Positions 17,523 through 25,777 of a stretch of 64,000 bases of DNA are shown here, in pieces. Position numbers and translations under genes: made by a program. Below the pieces are notes generated by a model, which saw only the letters and a program-made list of their open reading frames with translations, ran no database searches and was not told the DNA's origin. The stretch is taken from contig CALGUG010000011.1 in the NCBI GenBank assembly GCA_937902315.1, forward strand, positions 1 through 64,000, read 5' to 3'. The DNA comes from an uncultured Chloroflexales bacterium. Lineage in GTDB: Bacteria > Chloroflexota > Chloroflexia > Chloroflexales > Chloroflexaceae. Every line of letters starts with the position of its first letter. Within the stretch, counting starts at the first letter, position 1.

Positions 17523-17835
17523 CGGTTAGTGCCACTCCTCTCCAAAAGGCTCGAACCGCGTCCGCCTACGGCTACCAACATCCCGCCCCACAAAACAGGC
17601 GTCTCGCCTGCGGCGCTGCCCTCGCGGTTTGCGCCGACCAGCATGGCACAGCAAAGCTTCGTCTCTGCAAGCGAAGTGCTGCTGGCAAACACTGGCTTTC
17701 GTAGGGTATCAGCGCAAAAGCCGAGCACGCCCGGGCTCCCTTCTCCCGCAATGCGGGAGAAGGGTCGGGGATGAGGGCAGATTTGCCCATCTGATAGCCG
17801 AAGGCGGACGCGCCAAGGATCGAATGGGAGGTTAA
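17523..17835. repeat. Cluster of dispersed repeats
   Basis: No gene is seen. It holds a plus-orientation core (GCGTCCGCCTACGGCTACC, about 17559-17577) and a minus-orientation core (GATAGCCGAAGGCGGACGCG, about 17791-17810). Between them is a perfect hairpin CCTTCTCCCGC / GCGGGAGAAGG (17739-17763). The hairpin type recurs at 58521-58548 and, diverged, at 32.28 kb. Confidence 0.6.
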
Positions 17836-17883
17836 GAGCATTCCGCCAATAAATGTGGATTGCGCAGCAGAGTGCTAAATCGC

Positions 17884-18726
17884 TTAGTCAGCCTTAGAGC
17901 GCTCGCGTAGAAAGTCTAACAGCAGGCGTTCAAAAGCCGCAGGCGTCTCGTCCATCGGGTTGTGCATGGCCCAGGGCAGCTCGGCATAACGCGCATTGGG
18001 CAAGAGCGAGGCGATGCGGCGCGCCTCGGAAGCGGGCACCACCGAATCGAAGCGCCCGCTGATCACCAAGCTCGGTATCTGAAGCGATCGGGCTGCCTCG
18101 CCCAGCGGGTTAGCGAACATGCCGCGTAAGAGCGTGTGCAGGTTCAGGGCGTCGTGGCGCGAAGAGAAGGCGATACGGCGTAAAAAGGGGCGTACCCAAC
18201 CATTGCCGTGCATATGCGGAACAAGATCGCCCAAAGGCCGCAACATAGATTGAATCAGCTTTGCAAAGCGTAGCACGGGCCAGCCAAAGGTCGGATGCAC
18301 ATAGGTGCCGACGTAACGCGGCAGGGCTTGACCATCGGCGACGGCATCGACCAAGACTAAGCTGCGCAACAGATCGGGGCGGCTGAGCGCCAACTGCAAG
18401 GCGATATTTCCGCCCATCGAATGGCCGACCAAACAGATCTCTTTGAGGCCGTGACCATCGCAAAAATCGGCGATGCACTTGGCGATGCCCGCCATCGACC
18501 AATCGCCGGCAACCTGCGAGGCGGCGTGACCGGGCATATCGAGGGCATAGGCACGATAGTGCGGGGCTAGCGCGCAGAGCGTGCTCCACCACAGCTCTTT
18601 AAAGGCTCCCCAGCCGTGCAACAAAACAACAACCGGGCCGTGTGCTCCACTTTGAAGGTAGGCGATCTTTCGTTCGGCATCCCATTTCGCTTGGGGCGTG
18701 AGTGTTAGATTGGCAATGTGTTCCAC
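17884..18726 (-). CDS. Alpha/beta hydrolase
   Basis: This 280-residue protein has the alpha/beta hydrolase fold: oxyanion motif LLHGWGAFKELW, nucleophile elbow GHSMGG, acid in ISGRFDSVVP, and histidine in WAMHNPMDE. Length and layout match small esterases or meta-cleavage-type hydrolases; the substrate is unknown. The start is a GTG at 18726 after GAGGACGC. The universal stress gene ends only 10 bases upstream, so the two are probably co-transcribed. Confidence 0.85.
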   Translation of the reverse strand: MEHIANLTLTPQAKWDAERKIAYLQSGAHGPVVVLLHGWGAFKELWWSTLCALAPHYRAYALDMPGHAASQVAGDWSMAGIAKCIADFCDGHGLKEICLVGHSMGGNIALQLALSRPDLLRSLVLVDAVADGQALPRYVGTYVHPTFGWPVLRFAKLIQSMLRPLGDLVPHMHGNGWVRPFLRRIAFSSRHDALNLHTLLRGMFANPLGEAARSLQIPSLVISGRFDSVVPASEARRIASLLPNARYAELPWAMHNPMDETPAAFERLLLDFLRERSKAD

Positions 18727-18736
18727 GCGTCCTCAC

Positions 18737-19162
18737 CTAGGCTTGATCGGCGACAATATAGAGGTCGATTCCAGTGCTAGCACGCAAAATTTGGCGAACT
18801 AAGGAGCCTTGCATAACCTCTTCGAGTCGACTGCGCGCCGATTCGCCCATAACGATATGGGTGATGTTATGTTGTTTGGCGACCTGAGCCAAACAGAGCG
18901 GCACGTTATCGCCCTGTTCCTGCAAGACGGTTGCTCCAAGCTGGCGAGCTAGCTCAAGATTCTGATTGAGCACCGCAAGGTAGCCGGGCGCTGTACTCTC
19001 TTCACGAGCGATATGCACAACGTACAGGCGGCCTTGGAAGGCTTGGGCTAAACGAGCCGCCGTATGAATTAAACGTTGCGAAAGCGGATTATAGCCCACA
19101 CAGGCCATAACTCGCGCTTCAGTCTGCCAATTGGTTGCTGATGGATCTACTGAGATGGCCAT
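18737..19162 (-). CDS. Universal stress protein, KdpD-tail-like
   Basis: This 141-residue UspA-fold protein has VMACVGYNPLSQRLIHTAARLAQAF at the start (cited motif SQRLIHTAARLA) and the nucleotide loop THIVMGESARSRLEEVMQGS near the end. The spacing resembles the Usp domain of KdpD sensor kinases more than free-standing UspA. ATP binding is likely. It lies between mevalonate kinase and an alpha/beta hydrolase, probably in one transcript. Confidence 0.82.
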   Translation of the reverse strand: MAISVDPSATNWQTEARVMACVGYNPLSQRLIHTAARLAQAFQGRLYVVHIAREESTAPGYLAVLNQNLELARQLGATVLQEQGDNVPLCLAQVAKQHNITHIVMGESARSRLEEVMQGSLVRQILRASTGIDLYIVADQA

Positions 19163-19248
19163 AGTCGCACATCATCCTTTAGCGAGTGGATGAGCATGAT
19201 ATCAGCGCAGTGTATCCACCCGCTCTAGAAAGCTCTCCCCTTCCAGAG

Positions 19249-20268
19249 CTACGAAGGCACACCAACAAGCGTCTCTAAAACCCGCGCCGCCCCCGCATCG
19301 AGCAGAGCTTGGCGCACCGCATCACGGCTCTCGGGCGTTACCAAGGCAAACATCACGCCGCCCCATCCCGCGCCCGAAAGCTTGGCCCCCAAAGCGCCTG
19401 CGTTGCGCGCCGCGCGCACCAACTGATTGAGCTTGGGCAAGGAGACGCCGATCTGCACCAAGAGCTTTTGGTTAGCATCGAGCAAAGCGCCCAAAGCCTT
19501 GTGATCGCCCGAAGCCAAGCAGCTGCGAATCTGAGCAGAGATAGCACCGATTTGATCGAACAAGCGGTTGTAGCGCTCGGGCTGCTTCTGCCAACGCTCT
19601 CGCACTGCGCCGACCGGACGATGAGTCGCGCTGCGAATACCCGTATCGCCGATCAGAATGCTAAACGGCGCGCTGATCTGCAACGATTCGATCGAGGGCG
19701 CTGGGCGGGTTCCATCGGGCTGCGCGGGCGGGCGCTGATACCAGATCGGCTGCTCGTAGGCTACAACGGTATTATCGATGCCGCTCGGCGTGCCATGAAA
19801 ACGCTGTTCGCTGGCGTACACCATGGCCGAGATCTCGCCCGCACGAAGCTCGCGCCCGGCATAGGCCGCCAACACGCGCACCAAGGCGGTGGCGATCGCC
19901 GCGCCGCTGCCCATGCCACTGGCGATCGGGATCTCGGAGCTAAAACTGATCTCGAGGTCACGCTCGGCGACTTCAAGCTGCTCGAGGGTGCGTTCTACCA
20001 ATTGCAAAAGCGGATTATCGGCAGCGGTCTCGCGATTCCAAACCGTCTGCAGATCGTGAGCGATGATCTGCGGGCCGCTTCCGCGCGGGCCACACGAGAG
20101 GGCGCTGCGGGCGCGAATATCGCTGAGTGCTACTGCAATCGCGGGTTGACCATACACAACGGCATGTTCGCCGCATACAATCAGTTTGGCAGGCGCGCTG
20201 GCACGATAGTCAGCTTCGGTCCAAACTTGCGCAAAGGGCTTAGCTAATTTCTCTCTCTGACTCTGCAT
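19249..20268 (-). CDS. mvk: Mevalonate kinase
   Basis: The 339-residue GHMP kinase phosphorylates mevalonate in the mevalonate route to isopentenyl diphosphate. Motif 1 is SAPAKLIVCGEHAVVYGQPA, motif 2 is PIASGMGSGAAIATALVR (ATP glycine loop), and motif 3 is GALGAKLSGAGWGGVMFAL. GEHAVVYG is typical of mevalonate kinase rather than galactokinase or homoserine kinase. Use of this pathway is known for some Chloroflexia. The other pathway genes are not in the window; the next genes on the strand are a stress protein and a hydrolase. Confidence 0.88.
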   Translation of the reverse strand: MQSQREKLAKPFAQVWTEADYRASAPAKLIVCGEHAVVYGQPAIAVALSDIRARSALSCGPRGSGPQIIAHDLQTVWNRETAADNPLLQLVERTLEQLEVAERDLEISFSSEIPIASGMGSGAAIATALVRVLAAYAGRELRAGEISAMVYASEQRFHGTPSGIDNTVVAYEQPIWYQRPPAQPDGTRPAPSIESLQISAPFSILIGDTGIRSATHRPVGAVRERWQKQPERYNRLFDQIGAISAQIRSCLASGDHKALGALLDANQKLLVQIGVSLPKLNQLVRAARNAGALGAKLSGAGWGGVMFALVTPESRDAVRQALLDAGAARVLETLVGVPS

Positions 20269-20348
20269 ACCTCTTCCAGATCGATTGATGTATAAGCGAG
20301 ATGATCAACCCGAGAGTACCATACTTTATTCCCAATCGCACAAGTATG

Positions 20349-20444
20349 ATACGAAATCCGATAATGTTATTTTTGGCCTTCGGCAGAGTGGAACATGACT
20401 ATGTTTGCCTTACAAGAGCGCAAGTCTTTAAACAGATTTGGTAT
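20349..20444. repeat. MITE-like element, copy B
   Basis: A 96-bp unit bounded by ATACGAAATCCG and CAGATTTGGTAT. Inside are TTTGGCCTTCGGCAGAGTGG and AAGAGCGCAAGTCTTTAAAC, shared with copies A, C and D. It lies between guaA and mvk. Confidence 0.65.
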
Positions 20445-20498
20445 GACCTAGAAGCCAAACAGCTATTCCAAGCTCCACATAGGTTCCAAAATAGCATA

Positions 20499-20531
20499 CA
20501 GGTGGTTGTGCAATGTTTACACAACCACCTG
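20499..20531 (-). terminator. Terminator of guaA
   Basis: Perfect 12-bp arms CAGGTGGTTGTG / CACAACCACCTG with a 9-base loop lie 40 bases after the guaA stop on the minus strand, followed by a U-rich stretch (TATGCTATTTT). Confidence 0.65.
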
Positions 20532-20570
20532 CGTACAGTTTCCCTGTTCGTTCTCAGTCGACGTTCGAGC

Positions 20571-22115
20571 CTACTCCCATTCGATAGTCGCCGGCGGCTT
20601 CGAAGAGATATCGTAGACGACTCGATTGACGCCCGCTACCTCGTTCACAATGCGCGAGCTCACACGAGCCAACAGGTCGTAGGGCAGGCGCGCCCAGTCG
20701 GCGGTCATGTAATCTTCGGTTGTAATCGCGCGAATAGCGATGGTGTCGGCATAAGTGCGGCCATCGCCCATCACACCCACGCTGCGCACGGGCAAGAGCA
20801 CCGCGAAAGCCTGCTGTGTCGAGCGGTAGAGACCAGCTTTGCGCAGCTCTTCCAAGTAGATCGCATCAGCCTTCTGCAGCGTCTCGACGCGCTCGGGCGT
20901 AATCTCGCCTACGATTCTCACAGCCAAGCCCGGACCGGGGAAGGGGTGGCGCCAGACCCAATCTTCAGGCAAGCCAAGCTCCAGACCGGCGGCGCGCACT
21001 TCGTCTTTAAACATATAACGCAGCGGCTCGACCAGTTTCATCTGCATATCGGCAGGCAGACCGCCGACGTTGTGGTGGGTCTTAATCGTAACACCCTTTT
21101 GGCGATCAGGAGCGCTCGATTCGATCACATCGGGGTAGAGCGTGCCCTGGGCCAGGAAGTCCAAGCTGCCCTTGCCATCGGCCGCGATCGCACGCGCTTC
21201 GCGCTCGAAGATGCGCACGAACTTCTCTCCAATTATCTTACGCTTGCGTTCGGGATCTGTTACACCAGCCAAGGCCGAGAGGAACTCTTCGCCCGCGCGC
21301 ACCGTAACCAGATCGATATGGAAGTGGTTGCGGAAGGTTTCGACAACTTGATCGGCCTCGCCCAAGCGCAGCAAACCTGTATCGACGAATACACAGGTCA
21401 GTCGGTCACCGATCGCCTTGTGGATCAACAGGGCCGCCACTGCCGAGTCGACGCCGCCCGAGAGCGCACACAAAACGCGGCCATCGCCCACCTGCTGCTT
21501 AACGCGCTCGACAGCCTCGGCCACAAAGTTGGCGGGCTGCCAGTCGGCGGTCGCCTTGCAGATATTGATTACAAAGTTTTCGATCAGATTGCGGCCATAG
21601 GCGCTATGCACAACTTCGGGGTGGAACTGAATACCGTACCAGCGGCGCTTGTCGTCGGCGATCGCAGCGAAAGGAGTGTTGCTGCTGCGCGCCAAAATGC
21701 GGAAGCCGGGCGGAGGTGCTTCGACACTATCGCCGTGGCTCATCCAAACGGGCTGATTGCTCGGGGTACCTTCGAACAGGCCGTTCGAGTCGAGCACCTC
21801 TAGGTCGGCATGGCCGTATTCGCGCTGATCGGCCCGTACCACGCGACCGCCCAGAGCCAAACACTGAGCTTGCATGCCGTAACAAATGCCCAGCACGGGC
21901 AGCTTGGTCGTCAGCAGCCATTCAGGAAGCTGAGGTGCGCCCGGATCGTAGACGCTGTTGTAGCCGCCAGACAAGATGATGCCCTGCGGGTTGTGCGCCA
22001 TAATGCTCTCTACGCTGGCATCATATGGTAACAGTTCGCAGTAGACGCCGATCTCACGCACACGTCGCACAATCAGCTGAGCCGTCTGCGCACCAAAATC
22101 TAATACGATGATCAT
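20571..22115 (-). CDS. guaA: GMP synthase (glutamine-hydrolysing)
   Basis: The 514-residue enzyme converts XMP to GMP. The N-terminal class I glutaminase has the nucleophile in LGICYGMQAQCLALGG and His/Glu in GIQFHPEVVHS. The ATP pyrophosphatase domain has the PP-loop ALSGGVDSAVAALL. The C-terminal dimerisation domain has HNVGGLPADMQMKLVEPLRY and the terminal KPPATIEWE. Length and order are those of the standard bacterial enzyme. It appears monocistronic. Confidence 0.97.
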   Translation of the reverse strand: MIIVLDFGAQTAQLIVRRVREIGVYCELLPYDASVESIMAHNPQGIILSGGYNSVYDPGAPQLPEWLLTTKLPVLGICYGMQAQCLALGGRVVRADQREYGHADLEVLDSNGLFEGTPSNQPVWMSHGDSVEAPPPGFRILARSSNTPFAAIADDKRRWYGIQFHPEVVHSAYGRNLIENFVINICKATADWQPANFVAEAVERVKQQVGDGRVLCALSGGVDSAVAALLIHKAIGDRLTCVFVDTGLLRLGEADQVVETFRNHFHIDLVTVRAGEEFLSALAGVTDPERKRKIIGEKFVRIFEREARAIAADGKGSLDFLAQGTLYPDVIESSAPDRQKGVTIKTHHNVGGLPADMQMKLVEPLRYMFKDEVRAAGLELGLPEDWVWRHPFPGPGLAVRIVGEITPERVETLQKADAIYLEELRKAGLYRSTQQAFAVLLPVRSVGVMGDGRTYADTIAIRAITTEDYMTADWARLPYDLLARVSSRIVNEVAGVNRVVYDISSKPPATIEWE

Positions 22116-22493
22116 AATATGTTATTGCTCATTTCTAAAACGTGAACAATCATTGCTAGAACCTGATTGGTTCGTATCCTAAAGGCTAATGGCCGAATCG
22201 TCAATTGTGCACTCATTTCGCGCCTAATAGCACATCCATTTGCTGTGTTCTGCGCTCTGGCGGCCTCGTCTCTCCCTCAAAGAAGGTCTGTAGCGCGTCC
22301 GCCTACGGCTACCAACGGCCTGCCCGTCGCCACAGGCGGCCAGCCGGCTGTGCCTCGAAAGCGCCCCCCAAGCAACAACGTTTGTAGGCTTTGAAGGCTA
22401 TTCATACTAAATGTGGAACTTGCCTCTTCTTTCTCCGACTTTTCGTTTTCATGTGTCGCCAGAACATAAGCCTTTAAACGGATTTAGTATCAG
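22116..22493. repeat. Intergenic repeats upstream of guaA
   Basis: No gene is seen. At about 22258-22340 lies a GGCGGCCTCGTCTCTCCCTC segment with the core GCGTCCGCCTACGGCTACC. At 22471-22490 an AAACGGATTTAGTAT end matches the right terminus of the MITE-like elements, preceded by TTTTCGTTTTCATGTGTCGCC. This suggests a partly decayed composite copy. Confidence 0.5.
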
Positions 22494-22527
22494 AATAAAG
22501 AAAAGAGGAGCGTTCAAACGCTCCTCT
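22494..22527 (-). terminator. Rho-independent terminator of the CBM48 gene
   Basis: Perfect arms AGAGGAGCGTT / AACGCTCCTCT are joined by a 2-base centre and followed on the minus strand by TTTCTTT, 30 bases after the stop codon. Confidence 0.85.
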
Positions 22528-22556
22528 GCATATATTGGTGATTACGTATGCTTGAG

Positions 22557-22895
22557 TTAGTCAGCGCTGTTGCTAAAACGACGCCGTGGGCTTAAACCAA
22601 GCAAGGTGGTATCAACAACGGAGTTGTCACCGCCGAACTCGTTTGGCGCGTAGTGATCAGCCCTCCAATCGTTATGCCACTCTTCATTATTAACCAGATA
22701 CCGATACTGGTAAGTGCGCCCTGCTTCCAACTCTATGGATGCATGCCAACCATTATCATCTAGGATTAACGGGGTAGAAGTTTTGCTCCACTGGTTGAAA
22801 TCACCAACCAGGTGGATGGTATCGGCCCAAATAGATGCAGGCATAGAGAAAGTTACACGCACTTTGTCTTGATTAATAACTTGTTTCGTAATCAT
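22557..22895 (-). CDS. Stand-alone CBM48 (AMPK-type) glycan-binding protein
   Basis: This 112-residue protein consists of one CBM48/glycogen-recognition domain: VRVTFSMPASIWADTIHLVG, DFNQWS, DDNGWHASIELEAGRTYQYRYLV and WHNDWRADHY. In branching enzymes and AMPK-beta this module binds alpha-glucans, and the tryptophans seen here are the usual contact residues. No catalytic domain is attached and no glycogen gene is adjacent, so the protein may target or sense glycogen. AAAGGAGG precedes the ATG. Confidence 0.85.
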   Translation of the reverse strand: MITKQVINQDKVRVTFSMPASIWADTIHLVGDFNQWSKTSTPLILDDNGWHASIELEAGRTYQYRYLVNNEEWHNDWRADHYAPNEFGGDNSVVDTTLLGLSPRRRFSNSAD

Positions 22896-23070
22896 AACGC
22901 GAGCGCCTCCTTTGCGCTTATCTGCTGTAACGACACTGTTACAGAATAGACACCCTTAGTATAATATCCTTCTCGTTTCGATGCAAGAGGATTTTCCACC
23001 CTTATAAGTGGAGTTGATACTCTTTTAATATTTCTCTAGCACTTATGCACATTTTTTCACATATTGGGCA

Positions 23071-23102
23071 TAAAAAGGCAGGAATCAGACGCGATTCCTG
23101 CC
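23071..23102 (-). terminator. Terminator at the end of the PTS operon
   Basis: Perfect 10-bp arms GGCAGGAATC / GATTCCTGCC with a 6-base loop and a TTTTTAT tail on the minus strand, 20 bases beyond the last operon gene. Confidence 0.9.
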
Positions 23103-23120
23103 CGTATCTTCAAGATCACT

Positions 23121-24041
23121 TTAAAGCGCACAGATTACGACTTGTTCACGCAGTTGTTCGACTTGCTTGGCAGAGCCAACGGAGGTACCAGGCCTACTGG
23201 CGGTCGCCGCTCCACAAGCCACGCCCCAAGCCAAGGCCTCAAGCGGATCACCTTGGCTCAGGCCCCACACCAGTCCGGCCACCATCGAATCGCCCGCTCC
23301 GATCGGGTTGGCCTCCTCGATCTTGGGCGGCAGAGCCTGCCATGCCTTGCCATCGACGCACAGAAGCGCGCCCTCGGCCCCCATCGACACCGCCACATAA
23401 CGTATGCCCTCCAATGCTTGGGCGGCGGCGACCCGCTCCTCTAGGCTGGTCACGGGCCGGGCGCTCAGCTCGCTCAACTCGCGGCTGTTGGGCTTGACCA
23501 GATCGGGGCGGGCCGCACAGCCGAGCCGTAGGGCCTCGCCGCTGGTATCGAGGGCGCTGAAGGCCCCACCAGCGCGAATATCCTCGATCAGATCGGCGTA
23601 AAAGCTGGCAGGCACCCCGGGCGGCAAACTGCCCGCTAGCACCCACCAATCGCCCGGCTGAACCCGCTCGCGCAGCATGGCGCGCAAAGTCTGCTGCTCG
23701 GCAGCGCTGATCTGCGGTCCCGGCTCGTTGACCTTGATATAGTGGCCGTCGGCGTCATTCACAATACTCACATTGGTGCGGGTTTCGCCAGCGACCTCGA
23801 CAAAAGCTGTCTCGATGCCTAACTCGGCCAAGCCAGCCCGCAGCTGTTGGCCAGCCTGACCGCCAGCGAAACCCATCGCAATGCTCTTCACGCCCAAGGC
23901 CGCCAGCATACGCGAGACGTTAAAGCCCTTGCCGCCCCAGTCGAGGCGAGTCGCGCTGGCGCGCAGCACCTCGTCGAACAGCAGCGCGGGCACGCGCAGT
24001 TCGCGGTCGAGAGCCGGGTTGAGCGTGACGGTGTAGATCAT
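23121..24041 (-). CDS. PfkB-family hexose-phosphate kinase, 1-phosphofructokinase-like
   Basis: The 306-residue ribokinase-fold kinase starts MIYTVTLNPALDRELRV, the hallmark of the FruK/LacC branch, which phosphorylates fructose 1-phosphate or tagatose phosphates to the bisphosphate. Other signatures are LDWGGKGFNVSRMLAALG and the catalytic NPIGAGDSMVAG loop with the base aspartate. The ATG at 24041 overlaps the upstream stop as ATGA, so translation is coupled. As the last gene of a mannitol-type PTS operon it probably sends the phosphorylated sugar into glycolysis. Whether the substrate is fructose 1-phosphate or a tagatose phosphate is open. Confidence 0.88.
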   Translation of the reverse strand: MIYTVTLNPALDRELRVPALLFDEVLRASATRLDWGGKGFNVSRMLAALGVKSIAMGFAGGQAGQQLRAGLAELGIETAFVEVAGETRTNVSIVNDADGHYIKVNEPGPQISAAEQQTLRAMLRERVQPGDWWVLAGSLPPGVPASFYADLIEDIRAGGAFSALDTSGEALRLGCAARPDLVKPNSRELSELSARPVTSLEERVAAAQALEGIRYVAVSMGAEGALLCVDGKAWQALPPKIEEANPIGAGDSMVAGLVWGLSQGDPLEALAWGVACGAATASRPGTSVGSAKQVEQLREQVVICAL

Positions 24042-25777
24042 GGCTTCCAGAACCTTTCGAGCAGAGCCTGCTCGGCTGCCGGGGTCCAAACATCACCGGG
24101 CGCGAGCTTAGCGCCAATGTCGGGGTAGCGCTCTTTCAGCTCAGCGATGCCCATCAAGGGCAGGCCGCTGATCTGCGGGAAGATCACCACCTTACCAGCG
24201 TAGCGCCCTTCCATCATGGCCTGCACCCCGTCGCGGGCGGCCTCCATCCCGCCGACAGCGGCCACCGAGCGATTGGGCGAAAGCTCGCCAGCTATGGTCT
24301 TCTCGAGCACGAGGGCCTGATCGCTGATGCGCGAGCCAGAAGTGCCCGTGAACTGAGCGTTGTGAAGGTAGACCGCACTGATATCGAGCGGGGCATAGGT
24401 GCCGTTCGGCACGCCCGCAAAGAAGACCAGCATGCCATCGGGCGCTAGCATAGTGCCAGCTTCGGCCATCAGGGCGGCGACCGGCACACACACCACCACA
24501 TCGTCGGCGCCGCGCCCATCAGTTTCGCGCTGCACCAGAGCATGCAAGCTCACCTCGCTGCTGTTGGGGTTGAGCGTGATCAAGCGCTTATCGCGCTCGT
24601 TGGCCAAGTCGCCGAAGAGGCGTTGCAAGGCCGCCAAGCGGGCGTCGTTCACATCGGTCGCGATGATGGTGCGCGGCCCATCGCGCAGCTCGATCGCGCG
24701 CTGAACGTGCATCTGGCCCATCGGCCCGCCAGCGCCCACAAAAAGCGCCACGCCGCCCGCGCGCAGTTCACAACGGTTGCGCTCTTCGCCGTAGGAATCG
24801 CTGATCTCGGGGCCGGGATTGCCGATATAGGCGGTGTAGTCGTAGTGCAAACGCCCCACATCGATGGCGGGCAGACCATCGAGCGGCTCGCTCCCCACCA
24901 GATTGAAGGTGCCGCGCCGCGCGATCAGTTTGGCGGCCTCCGTCACCTGCTCGGCGGAGTGCGGATCGAGCAAGACGATATCGTCGAAGCCTTGGCCCTG
25001 GCTCAGCTTCTCGCTCAAAGCCGCATACTGCTCGGGTCGCAGGCCGTTGCGCTCGATGATCGTGGCCTGGCTCTGCTGCGCGATCTGCTCTTTGAGGGCC
25101 GCGGGCACATCGCTGAGCACGATCGTAGCGGGCGCGTCGAGATAACGCGAAAAGCGGTAGTCGCGCGGGTCGTCGGCGTGCCCGATGATCCACATCGTGC
25201 CGCCCTGCTTGGGCGTCAGGCGGCGGCGCTGGGTGTAGGCCGCCTCGACACAGGCCCACGGCTCGGTGAGCGCCGTCTCCGCATAGCCCAAATGGTCAGC
25301 GACCGGCAGCACATAGGAGCCATCGTCGCCCTGCAAGACCTCCGGACCGATCAAGTGGTATTGGATCAAGGCCCCCGGGATGGTGTAGCCGTAGGCCGTG
25401 CTCTTGCCGTTCTGGTAGATATCGGGCTGCATGGCGAGGCGCTGGCCGGGCTTAAACGTATCGCGCAGCTTCGCGCCTACCTTGAGCACCGTCAGGGCCG
25501 CCTCGTGGCCCAAACGGGTCGGCTCGCGGGCCAAGTCGCGGTTATAGAGCTTGGGGTGCTTGCCTCCCTGCTGAATCAGCTTGACGTCGGAGAAGCACAT
25601 ACCCACCGCATCGACCCGCACAAGCAACTGATCGTCGTTCGGCTCGGGGACGGGCAACAGCTCGGGTTTGCCGTCGCGCCCGATCTGTCCGACCCCAGAG
25701 CCATACATATTCCAAGCCCATGTCTTTTCAGCCACGGGCTCATCAGGAGAGCGGTAGCGTTCAAACGGTGATGGCAT
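24038..25777 (-). CDS. Zinc MDR dehydrogenase resembling L-sorbose-1-phosphate reductase, with an extra Rossmann-like segment
   Basis: The 579-residue protein has a GroES-like N-terminal part with a zinc cysteine (GMCFSDVK, Cys61) and GHE (His91). A segment around 190-330 begins TMWIIGHADDPRDYRFSRYL and looks like an additional Rossmann unit. The cofactor domain follows at about 344 (FVGAGGPMGQMHVQRAIEL). The C-terminal pattern DDVVVCVPVAALMAEAG, LVFFAGV, FTGTSGS and GELSPNRSVAAVGGMEAA resembles SorE, which interconverts sorbose 1-phosphate and glucitol 6-phosphate. SorE is normally near 410 residues. Its ends overlap both operon neighbours, so it likely oxidises the imported hexitol phosphate. 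Confidence 0.75.
   Translation of the reverse strand: MPSPFERYRSPDEPVAEKTWAWNMYGSGVGQIGRDGKPELLPVPEPNDDQLLVRVDAVGMCFSDVKLIQQGGKHPKLYNRDLAREPTRLGHEAALTVLKVGAKLRDTFKPGQRLAMQPDIYQNGKSTAYGYTIPGALIQYHLIGPEVLQGDDGSYVLPVADHLGYAETALTEPWACVEAAYTQRRRLTPKQGGTMWIIGHADDPRDYRFSRYLDAPATIVLSDVPAALKEQIAQQSQATIIERNGLRPEQYAALSEKLSQGQGFDDIVLLDPHSAEQVTEAAKLIARRGTFNLVGSEPLDGLPAIDVGRLHYDYTAYIGNPGPEISDSYGEERNRCELRAGGVALFVGAGGPMGQMHVQRAIELRDGPRTIIATDVNDARLAALQRLFGDLANERDKRLITLNPNSSEVSLHALVQRETDGRGADDVVVCVPVAALMAEAGTMLAPDGMLVFFAGVPNGTYAPLDISAVYLHNAQFTGTSGSRISDQALVLEKTIAGELSPNRSVAAVGGMEAARDGVQAMMEGRYAGKVVIFPQISGLPLMGIAELKERYPDIGAKLAPGDVWTPAAEQALLERFWKP

Noticed and set aside
20301..21803. 500-codon plus-strand frame opposite guaA
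   Set aside because: guaA is unmistakable on the minus strand; the opposite frame has no recognisable domain and starts in a repeat.
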